Positions 1 to 4,852 of a stretch of 7,017 nt of DNA are shown in pieces (the stretch's first letter is position 1; every line of letters begins with the position of its first letter). Source of the DNA: Candidatus Lindowiibacteriota bacterium (lineage in GTDB: Bacteria; Lindowbacteria; 2-12-FULL-62-27); the NCBI GenBank assembly GCA_023249255.1, contig JAHFCY010000081.1:5606-12622 (forward strand). Direction: 5' to 3'. The notes beneath the pieces were generated by a model. The model had not been told where the DNA came from and ran no database searches. It saw nothing but the letters and a program-made list of their open reading frames with translations. Made by a program: the position numbers and the translations under genes.

Positions 1-2
1 CG

Positions 3-350
3 GACGATCTCCTGTCAAAACAGGAACGCTCCGGCGAAATTTCGTTCATCGTCACTGAAGTCGCCGACGGCGACATCGACGCGCTACGCGGCATGGCCGA
101 ACAATTGCGCGACAAAATCGCCGGACCGGTTTTTCTGGGCGCCAGGGCTGACGGCGGCGTTCAATTTGTGATGGCGGTGCCCAAACCGCTGACGGACCGT
201 TTTCATGCCGGAAAAATTATCGGACAAGCGGCCGCGGCTGCGGGCGGGCGCGGAGGCGGCCGGCCCGATTTTGCCCAAGCCGGCGGCAAGGATGCCGACA
301 AACTCGCAGACGCGCTGGCGACGGCCCGTCGGCTTCTTTCGCAGATTTGA
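3..350 (+). CDS. alaS: Alanyl-tRNA synthetase, C-terminal fragment (5' end outside window)
   Basis: Partial gene: the reading frame is open from base 3 to a TGA at 348-350, giving the last 115 residues. AlaRS charges tRNA-Ala in the cytoplasm. The visible part is the C-terminal DHHA1 domain, which in this family helps tRNA binding and dimerisation; the catalytic and editing domains lie upstream of the window. The diagnostic feature is the glycine-rich signature GGRGGGRPDFAQAGG at fragment residues 81-95, followed by the usual terminal helix (KLADALATARRLL). The last residues match where AlaRS proteins normally end, so the 3' end looks intact. The gene is convergent with the minus-strand membrane protein gene, 23 bases away, with a GC-rich hairpin in the gap. 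DHHA1 also occurs in DHH phosphoesterases, but the GGGRPDFAQAGG form is typical of AlaRS. Confidence 0.93.
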   Translation, partial: DDLLSKQERSGEISFIVTEVADGDIDALRGMAEQLRDKIAGPVFLGARADGGVQFVMAVPKPLTDRFHAGKIIGQAAAAAGGRGGGRPDFAQAGGKDADKLADALATARRLLSQI

Positions 351-353
351 CAG

Positions 354-370
354 GCGGCGCGGTCCGCCGC
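354..370. terminator. GC-rich hairpin between convergent genes, possible bidirectional terminator
   Basis: A 6-bp all-GC stem (GCGGCG, 354-359, with CGCCGC, 365-370) encloses a 5-base loop in the 23-base gap between two convergent stop codons. Neither side carries a run of U, so it is not a classical intrinsic terminator. The position between convergent ends is the main support. Confidence 0.35.
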
Positions 371-373
371 GTG

Positions 374-994
374 TCACCCCATCGGCTTGTTGAATCGGAT
401 CATCGACAGCGCCACCCGTGCCGCCTTGCCCATAGGTTCAGCCGACTCACGTACGTTTCGCATGACGCTTCCGCTCCACGCGGCAGGCGTCTCGACCGGC
501 ATCTTTCGACCGGACATTTCATCCTGCGCTGATTTTTCCAGTTGCGACTCGAAAGACGGAATAACCAGCCGCCCGCGCTTGTCGTAATCCAGTTTTCGAA
601 TGTGGCGGACCAGCGTCTGGGCAAACTTCAACATATCTTCCGGGGAGCCCGTGACTCCGCCGGATCCCGGCGTAAGCTGATAATATCGGACCAGACGCCT
701 CAGGATTACAGTCTGTCCTTCATTGTCGAGGGGAGCATCCAGAAAAATCCGGATCAGGTAGTCGCGTTTTTTTCGTTCCCGCCGCTGGGCGCGGATGTGC
801 CGACGATAGCGGAGGAAGATGCTGTCGATCACACCCGACCACAAAACCGCCACGCCGACCGCCACTCCGAGTATGATGGCGTACTCGGGCCTCCATTCCC
901 ATCTGAATTCGACGCGGTCAAAGGCCTTCTTGATTCCGAGACCGAAATCTCTGGGAAGTTCGTCGGCCAAAAAGTCCGGACTCCAAGTTTTCAT
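374..994 (-). CDS. Hypothetical single-pass membrane protein, 206 aa
   Basis: I do not recognise this protein. Reading right to left, it starts at ATG (992-994) and ends at TGA (374-376). After an amphipathic N-terminal stretch (residues 1-37) there is one clear hydrophobic segment at about 38-61 (YAIILGVAVGVAVLW to IDSIFL). A very basic stretch follows at 62-78 (RYRRHIRAQRRERKKRD). By the positive-inside rule the bulk of the protein (62-206) should be cytoplasmic, with the N-terminus outside or in the membrane. The cytoplasmic part is soluble-looking, with a probable helical region at 80-135 (FLDAPLDNEG, RRLVRYYQLTPG) and a polar tail. No catalytic motif or cysteine pattern is visible and no signal peptide cleavage site is evident. 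It lies 94 bases downstream of the LCIB-like gene on the same strand but has its own strong promoter immediately upstream, so it may be a separate unit. No Shine-Dalgarno is seen before the ATG. Confidence 0.75.
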   Translation of the reverse strand: MKTWSPDFLADELPRDFGLGIKKAFDRVEFRWEWRPEYAIILGVAVGVAVLWSGVIDSIFLRYRRHIRAQRRERKKRDYLIRIFLDAPLDNEGQTVILRRLVRYYQLTPGSGGVTGSPEDMLKFAQTLVRHIRKLDYDKRGRLVIPSFESQLEKSAQDEMSGRKMPVETPAAWSGSVMRNVRESAEPMGKAARVALSMIRFNKPMG

Positions 995-1003
995 GGCAGG
1001 TTA

Positions 1004-1032
1004 TTTATATGGAATACCGGCGGCGGAGTCAA
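1004..1032 (-). promoter_or_regulatory. Near-consensus sigma70-type promoter for the 206-aa membrane protein gene
   Basis: Read on the minus strand, a -35 box TTGACT (1027-1032) is followed after exactly 17 bases by a -10 box TATAAA (1004-1009). Each box matches five of six consensus positions. The expected transcription start, about 7 bases past the -10, falls near base 997, only about 3 bases before the ATG at 994. The mRNA would be leaderless or nearly so, which fits the absence of a Shine-Dalgarno sequence. Confidence 0.6.
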
Positions 1033-1050
1033 TTCATCTGCCTGAAGCGA

Positions 1051-1068
1051 GGGGTTGAAGGTCACCCC
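1051..1068. other. Weak inverted repeat in the 995-1088 gap
   Basis: GGGGT (1051-1055) can pair with ACCCC (1064-1068) across an 8-base loop, between the stop of the LCIB-like gene (1089) and the promoter of the next minus-strand gene. There is no U-tract. It could weakly separate the two transcription units, but it may be chance in GC-rich sequence. Confidence 0.2.
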
Positions 1069-1088
1069 AAGGGGGTTCGGGGCCGGAT

Positions 1089-1820
1089 TTATATCAGGCT
1101 GTGAATCTGCGTCTCTGCGCCGCCTTCGATGCGGTAAAAATATTCCAGAGATTCGGTGTCGGGCTGTTCGGTCCGGTTACAGGTGATGGTGCCATAGGCA
1201 AAAAATGGAGCCTGCGCGGGATTGTCCGTCAAAATTCGCCGGAGCTGGTTCACGAGTTCCCTCATCTGGAATTCCAGATTTTTTTGAGTGATGGTCAGCA
1301 TTGGATTTTCGGCGACCATGAGATCTATCTTGATGGTGTTGAGGCGGAATTTCAGCGTGCCCAGAAAATCGAGATAGAGCTTGTCTGCCTCGGTTTTGGA
1401 AACCGACAGAATTTCATCCGGCCGTTCCATGAAATCTTCGAGAACGTGCGCGAGCGCCCCGCAGGTCGGCCGCACCTGTCCGTCCCGTCCGATGAGTTTG
1501 CCGAGCACACGCTGTCCGTTTTCCTCCATCTCGCCGATGTGGACGTTCACCTCGAATACGTTGCTCCGGTGGCCTTTGCCTGTCGCGACTTTGAGTTGCT
1601 GGTAGAAAACCTGGCTACCGATGATGCGCGTGATGAAAATGCCGCCGTAACCGCCGAAGACGCTCTGCCGGACAGAAGCCGCGCCGCTGTTGACTTCGTC
1701 ACTGCATCCGAACAGAGCCAGAAACGGCGTGAGGTTCGGATGGCTTGCATGGATCACGTCCCGGACGTGCTGCAAGAGATAGTCGGAACTGTATTCCCGG
1801 CTCTTGACGATCGACGTCAT
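1089..1820 (-). CDS. LCIB/C-like beta-carbonic-anhydrase-fold protein with long C-terminal extension, 243 aa
   Basis: Seen: the start ATG (1818-1820) lies 13 bases after the stop of the CDGSH gene, and the frame ends at TAA 1089-1091. Residues 38-131 carry an ordered motif set: GCSDEVN (C39, D41), FGGYGG (55-60), VHIGEMEENG (H94), LGKLIGRDGQ (106-115) and PTCGAL (C120). From family knowledge, LCIB/LCIC limiting-CO2-inducible proteins show the same order (a C-x-D motif, a GG-rich loop, P-H-x-G, G-K-x-x-R-x-G-Q, C-G-A), with zinc held by Cys, His and Cys as in beta-carbonic anhydrases. Inference: C39, H94 and C120 are the zinc ligands and D41 the partner acid. Residues from about 132 to 243 have no counterpart I recognise; they include a probable amphipathic helix (about 175-200) and a strand-rich end. 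No signal peptide or membrane segment is seen, so the protein is probably cytoplasmic. The Shine-Dalgarno is weak, which suggests coupling to the CDGSH gene. The same frame stays open upstream to about 2033, but that part overlaps the CDGSH gene and looks like a shadow. Activity on CO2 is not shown. Confidence 0.55.
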   Translation of the reverse strand: MTSIVKSREYSSDYLLQHVRDVIHASHPNLTPFLALFGCSDEVNSGAASVRQSVFGGYGGIFITRIIGSQVFYQQLKVATGKGHRSNVFEVNVHIGEMEENGQRVLGKLIGRDGQVRPTCGALAHVLEDFMERPDEILSVSKTEADKLYLDFLGTLKFRLNTIKIDLMVAENPMLTITQKNLEFQMRELVNQLRRILTDNPAQAPFFAYGTITCNRTEQPDTESLEYFYRIEGGAETQIHSLI

Positions 1821-1833
1821 CTCGTTGCCCGGT

Positions 1834-2076
1834 TTACCGGAACTGCTCGTGACTGCCGTCGCACAGATGCCCCGCGTGCGTGTGTTTGCATCCGCACCAC
1901 GCGATTTGCTTCGGCTCCGTAATTGTGACCTTGACCGGCGCGAATCCCGTGCCTTTATGCGATCCGTCACAAAACGGCTGTTTCTGCGACCGCCCGCATT
2001 TACACCAGAAATAGTCGCCCGGCTGCATCTCAAGCACGTAAGGTCGGGCTTGCGCTACAATTGGTTTGTTGTCCAT
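1834..2076 (-). CDS. Tandem CDGSH iron-sulfur domain protein, 80 aa
   Basis: A small cytoplasmic protein with two CDGSH (mitoNEET/MINER-type) motifs, each expected to bind one [2Fe-2S] cluster with three Cys and one His. Motif 1 is C25-K-C27 then P34-F-C36-D-G-S-H40. Motif 2 is C61-G-C63 then H70-L-C72-D-G-S-H76. All eight ligands are present. In motif 2 the usual Pro two residues before the third Cys is replaced by His (H70). No membrane anchor is seen. The start ATG (2074-2076) was chosen because the N-terminal sequence MDNKPIVAQARPYVLE begins as bacterial CDGSH proteins usually do. It has no Shine-Dalgarno. A TTG at 2131-2133 would add 19 residues, but its AAGGAG is only 3 bases away. The gene is first in the minus-strand block, 13 bases ahead of the LCIB-like gene, and is probably cotranscribed with it. 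The role is likely redox or Fe-S related; the physiological partner is unknown. Confidence 0.9.
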   Translation of the reverse strand: MDNKPIVAQARPYVLEMQPGDYFWCKCGRSQKQPFCDGSHKGTGFAPVKVTITEPKQIAWCGCKHTHAGHLCDGSHEQFR

Positions 2077-2092
2077 GGTGGAGCATACATAA

Positions 2093-2128
2093 TCACGGCC
2101 GCTGAAAACGGGCAAGCCCACGCGGCAT
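2093..2128 (-). CDS. Possible 11-codon leader ORF upstream of the CDGSH gene
   Basis: On the minus strand a good Shine-Dalgarno, AAGGAG (2137-2142), stands 8 bases before an ATG (2126-2128). That ATG opens a short frame encoding MPRGLARFQRP, which stops at TGA 2093-2095, 16 bases before the CDGSH start. The Shine-Dalgarno fits this tiny frame better than either possible CDGSH start. It could be a translated leader that feeds ribosomes to the CDGSH gene, or chance. The peptide has no evident run of regulatory codons. Confidence 0.22.
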   Translation of the reverse strand: MPRGLARFQRP

Positions 2129-2140
2129 TGCAAAGTCTCC

Positions 2141-2169
2141 TTGACGTTTCCGCCTCCGAACTTTACACT
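2141..2169 (+). promoter_or_regulatory. Sigma70-type promoter of the M50-trpS-glpX-sppA run
   Basis: The -35 box TTGACG (2141-2146, five of six) and the -10 box TACACT (2164-2169, four of six including both terminal T positions and the second A) are 17 bases apart. The expected start is near 2176, just ahead of the GGAGGTG at 2180-2186. It is the only good plus-strand promoter found between the minus-strand block and the six-gene run. Confidence 0.5.
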
Positions 2170-2190
2170 CGTCGGCCTTGGAGGTGTGAA
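2162..2190 (-). promoter_or_regulatory. Candidate divergent promoter for the CDGSH / LCIB-like pair
   Basis: Read on the minus strand, TTCACA (2185-2190, five of six) and TGTAAA (2162-2167, four of six) are 17 bases apart. Transcription would start near 2155 and run into the AAGGAG at 2137-2142. Its -10 overlaps the -10 of the opposing plus-strand promoter. The weaker -10 keeps confidence modest. Confidence 0.33.
2180..2186 (+). promoter_or_regulatory. Shine-Dalgarno GGAGGTG placed for an ATC, not for the nearest ATG
   Basis: This is the strongest ribosome-binding sequence before the site-2 protease gene. It ends 24 bases before the in-frame ATG at 2211, too far for normal use. It is 6 to 8 bases before an in-frame ATC at 2193. 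No ATG, GTG or TTG in the right frame lies at a normal distance, and a TGA at 2187 closes the frame upstream. Confidence 0.5.
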
Positions 2191-2210
2191 ACATCGAATC
2201 TGTCAATCTC

Positions 2211-2858
2211 ATGGAACACGTCATCCATTACATGATCCTGCTTCTGGCCATCACCGTCCACGAAGTGTCCCACGGATACATGGCGTTCCGGCTCGGCGAT
2301 GACACGGCGTCCCTGTCGGGCAGGCTCACCCTGAATCCGATCGCTCATGTCGATCCGATCGGAACGATCCTTGTGCCCCTGTCGCTCTTCATGATGACCC
2401 GGAATTTCGCAAGCGGTCCGATTGTTTTTGGGTGGGCCAAACCGGTGCCGGTGAATCCGTTGAGATTTCGGCGGGATATTACGATGCGAAACGGGATGTC
2501 TCTGGTAGCCGCGTCCGGTCCGCTGGCCAACATCGTCCTGGCATTGCTCTTTGCGGGCGTCGTCCATGGATGCGGGACTCTGTCGGGCAGTCTGGCCGAA
2601 GGATTGTGCATGATCTCCATCCATGCCGTCATGGTCAATCTCTTTCTGGCGTTCTTCAATTTTATTCCGATTCCCCCGCTCGACGGTTCCAAGGTCCTCC
2701 TGCATTTCCTTTCTCCCAACTTCGCCCATGCGATTCTCCGCCTCGAGCCGTACGGGTTCATCCTCGTGATCATGCTTTTCAATTACACGCCGCTCGGCTC
2801 GCTCATCGCCCTTCTGACGTGGGTCGTCGCGAAAGTCATCCTCGGCGGTGCGGTATGA
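2211..2858 (+). CDS. Site-2 protease family (M50) membrane metalloprotease, 215 aa
   Basis: A compact intramembrane zinc metalloprotease. The catalytic motif is H17-E18-V-S-H21 (zinc ligands H17 and H21, catalytic E18) inside the first hydrophobic segment. The third zinc ligand is probably D158 in NFIPIPPLDGSKVL (150-163), the usual N-x-x-P-x-x-P-L-D-G box. Other family blocks are GRLTLNPIAHVDPIGTI (37-53), WAKPVPVNP (75-83) and ASGPLANI (101-108). About five hydrophobic segments are visible (about 5-22, 50-62, 98-119, 132-155, 182-210). There is no PDZ domain, so this is the small M50 type rather than RseP. The gene ends in ATGA, sharing 4 bases with trpS, so the two are translationally coupled. 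The substrate is unknown. The start is taken at ATG 2211, but an ATC at 2193 is better placed for the Shine-Dalgarno and would add six residues. Confidence 0.9.
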   Translation: MEHVIHYMILLLAITVHEVSHGYMAFRLGDDTASLSGRLTLNPIAHVDPIGTILVPLSLFMMTRNFASGPIVFGWAKPVPVNPLRFRRDITMRNGMSLVAASGPLANIVLALLFAGVVHGCGTLSGSLAEGLCMISIHAVMVNLFLAFFNFIPIPPLDGSKVLLHFLSPNFAHAILRLEPYGFILVIMLFNYTPLGSLIALLTWVVAKVILGGAV

Positions 2859-3835
2859 CCGCCGCCGTCCTGTCCGGCATGCGTCCCACGGGGCGGCTGC
2901 ACCTCGGAAACTATTTCGGCGCGCTCAAAAACTGGGTGGCGCTTCAGGAGAAATACACCTGCCATTATTTCGTCGCTGACTTTCACGCCCTCACGACCGC
3001 CTACGAATCTCCGGGCGACGTCAAATCCAACGTCGAGGAAATGGTTCTCGATTTTCTTGCGGCGGGCATTGATCCCGCCCGGACGACGCTCTTTGTGCAG
3101 TCGCTCGTGCCGACGCATGCCGAGGCGCACCTTTTGTTTTCGATGATCACGCCGATTCCGTGGCTCGAACGAACGCCCAGCTACAAGGAGATGATCGAAA
3201 ATCTCGCCGACCGCGATCTTCGGACTTACGGATTTTTGGGCTACCCGGTGCTTCAATGTGTCGACATCATGCTGTATCATCCGAAATACGTGCCGGTCGG
3301 CGTCGACCAGGTGGCGCACATCGAATTCTGCCGGGAGCTTGTTCGCCGGTTCAATCATCTGTACGATGTCGATCTGCCCCAGCCCGAACCGCTGTTGACG
3401 GAAACGCCGAAAGTGCCGGGGCTGGACGGGCGCAAGATGAGCAAATCGTACGGCAACGCGATTGAGCTGTTCGCACCGAAAGAAGAGGCGCGGAAACGCT
3501 TCATGTCGATCAAAACGGACTCGACGCCGGTCGCCGAACCGAAAACCCCGGAGACCTGCAACGTCTTCGCGCTTCTCTCTCTGTTTTGTGACGACGCCGA
3601 GCGCAAGGATTGGGACCGGCGGTATCGCGCGGGCGGGCTTTCGTACGCAGAGTCGAAGAAGGCCTTGGTGGAAAAATACGAAGCGGCCATCGGCCCCCTG
3701 CGGGCAAAACGCGATGAGCTGGCGAAAGACCGCGCGGGAATCTGGAAAATATTGCGTGAAGGTTCCGATCGCGCGCTGGATATTTCGTCAAAGCATTTGA
3801 AAGAGATACGCAAGGCCATCGGATTGACCTATTGA
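2855..3835 (+). CDS. trpS: Tryptophanyl-tRNA synthetase, 326 aa
   Basis: A class I aminoacyl-tRNA synthetase that activates tryptophan with ATP and charges tRNA-Trp. It has the N-terminal block SGMRPTGRLHLGNYFGA (7-23) with the HIGH-type motif H16-L-G-N19. The KMSKS motif is at 194-198 within DGRKMSKSYGNAI. Between them are the tryptophan-pocket region LGYPVLQCVDIMLY (128-141) and GVDQVAHIEFCREL (149-162), and then the C-terminal helical anticodon-binding part. At 326 residues the length is normal for bacterial TrpRS and the protein looks complete. The start ATG overlaps the stop of the M50 gene by 4 bases; no strong Shine-Dalgarno precedes it, so it is probably translated by coupling. The same frame is open upstream to 2432, but that part only shadows the M50 gene. 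It is followed by glpX after 42 bases. Confidence 0.97.
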   Translation: MTAAVLSGMRPTGRLHLGNYFGALKNWVALQEKYTCHYFVADFHALTTAYESPGDVKSNVEEMVLDFLAAGIDPARTTLFVQSLVPTHAEAHLLFSMITPIPWLERTPSYKEMIENLADRDLRTYGFLGYPVLQCVDIMLYHPKYVPVGVDQVAHIEFCRELVRRFNHLYDVDLPQPEPLLTETPKVPGLDGRKMSKSYGNAIELFAPKEEARKRFMSIKTDSTPVAEPKTPETCNVFALLSLFCDDAERKDWDRRYRAGGLSYAESKKALVEKYEAAIGPLRAKRDELAKDRAGIWKILREGSDRALDISSKHLKEIRKAIGLTY

Positions 3836-3863
3836 AAAAAGGAGTTTGATTTCAGACATCTAT

Positions 3864-3870
3864 AAGGAGG
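3864..3870 (+). promoter_or_regulatory. Strong Shine-Dalgarno of glpX
   Basis: AAGGAGG stands 7 bases before the ATG at 3878 and fixes the glpX start. It is the best ribosome-binding site in the plus-strand run, where most other genes rely on overlap. The 42-base gap that holds it (3836-3877) is A/T-rich and has a second SD-like AAAAGGAG right after the trpS stop. No convincing promoter was found there. Confidence 0.85.
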
Positions 3871-3877
3871 ATGTGAC

Positions 3878-4852
3878 ATGGCAGATCTGGGACGGGAATT
3901 GACGCTCGAGGCGGTTCGCATCACGGAACCGGCGGCGATCGCAGCGGCTGAAAAAGTCGGCCACGGCGACCCCGATGAGGCCGATCAGGCCGCCGTCGAC
4001 GCGATGCGGGAGATGCTCAATCACGTTGACATCGTCGGCACGGTGGTGATCGGTGAGGGCGAAAAAGACGAGGCGCCGATGCTCTACATCGGAGAGCAGG
4101 TCGGCAGCGGCTATGGTCCGGCCGTCGACATCGCCGTCGATCCCCTCGAAGGCACGTCGATCGTGGCCGAGGGCCGAAACAACGCGCTGTGCGTGCTGGC
4201 CATGGGCGAACGCGGCGGGTTTCTTCACGCGCCGGACGTCTACATGATGAAGATCGCAGTGGGGCACAAGGCCGCCGGATGCATCAACCTTCGAAAAAAC
4301 ATTGCCCACAACTGCCGCGCCGTCGCGGAGGCGCTTCGAAAACCTCTCCAATATCTCACCGTTGTCGTTCTCGACCGGCCACGCCACCAAAAAATTCTCG
4401 CGGAGCTTCGCAAACTCGGCGTGCGCATCAAACTGATCAGCGATGGCGACGTTTCCGCCGCGCTCTCCACGGCCGTGCCCGATACCGGTGTCGACATGCT
4501 CATCGGCATCGGCGGTTCGACGGAGGGAGTTCTGGCCGCGGCCGCCCTGCGGTGCCTGGATGGGCAGATCCAGGGCCGGCTCCATCCGATCGGCGACAAG
4601 CAGATCAGGCGCATCAGGGAAATGAACATCGATGACGTGAACCGCATCTACGAGACCAGGGACATGGCCGGCGGATCGGATCTTATTTTTGCGGCGACCG
4701 GCGTCACTGACGGCGATTTTCTGAAAGGCGTCCGCTTCGGCACGACATGGATTCACACCCATTCGATGGTCCTGCGGGCCAAAAGCGGGACCATGCGGTT
4801 CATTCAGGCCCAGCACCGGTACGGGAAAGCGAAGACGAAACGACGCCCATGA
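3878..4852 (+). CDS. glpX: Fructose-1,6-bisphosphatase class II, 324 aa
   Basis: Hydrolyses fructose 1,6-bisphosphate to fructose 6-phosphate in gluconeogenesis (and in the Calvin cycle or RuMP pathway where present), using Mg or Mn in the cytoplasm. The metal-binding and catalytic blocks of the GlpX family are present in order: VVIGEGEKDEAPML (56-69, E60), VDPLEGT (87-93, D88 and E91), ISDGDVSAAL (187-196), GIGGSTEGVLAAAA (210-223, E216) and LHPIGD (235-240). These align with E. coli GlpX D85, E88 and E213 at a constant offset of about three residues, with D36 as the likely equivalent of D33. The length is standard for the family. The strong Shine-Dalgarno settles the start. The stop overlaps the downstream sppA frame by 4 bases (ATGA). 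Some GlpX relatives also act on sedoheptulose 1,7-bisphosphate; this cannot be judged here. Confidence 0.96.
   Translation: MADLGRELTLEAVRITEPAAIAAAEKVGHGDPDEADQAAVDAMREMLNHVDIVGTVVIGEGEKDEAPMLYIGEQVGSGYGPAVDIAVDPLEGTSIVAEGRNNALCVLAMGERGGFLHAPDVYMMKIAVGHKAAGCINLRKNIAHNCRAVAEALRKPLQYLTVVVLDRPRHQKILAELRKLGVRIKLISDGDVSAALSTAVPDTGVDMLIGIGGSTEGVLAAAALRCLDGQIQGRLHPIGDKQIRRIREMNIDDVNRIYETRDMAGGSDLIFAATGVTDGDFLKGVRFGTTWIHTHSMVLRAKSGTMRFIQAQHRYGKAKTKRRP

Noticed and set aside
351-373. attachment site or recombination remnant between alaS and the minus-strand block
   Set aside because: Only a GC hairpin is present. There is no direct repeat, integrase gene or clear composition shift to mark the block as inserted.
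1101-1922. A 273-codon plus-strand frame opposite the LCIB-like gene
   Set aside because: No family motif, no ribosome site, and its protein is an antisense shadow of the minus-strand gene carrying the zinc-motif pattern.
1089-2033. A longer, 314-residue version of the LCIB-like protein
   Set aside because: The extra 71 N-terminal residues are Arg/Ser-rich and overlap the CDGSH gene in another frame. The ATG at 1820, right after the CDGSH stop, is the sensible start.
2201-2206. Perfect minus-strand -35 box TTGACA
   Set aside because: No acceptable -10 box at 16 to 18 bases; the TTCACA-17-TGTAAA pair nearby fits better.
2432-2854. N-terminal extension of trpS inside the M50 gene
   Set aside because: The frame is open but low-complexity and Arg/Pro-rich. 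TrpRS homology starts exactly at ATG 2855.
3824-3852. Promoter candidate TTGACC in the end of trpS for glpX
   Set aside because: The sequence at the -10 position (TGATTT) is a poor match; the TATAAG at 3861 has no -35 and overlaps the Shine-Dalgarno.
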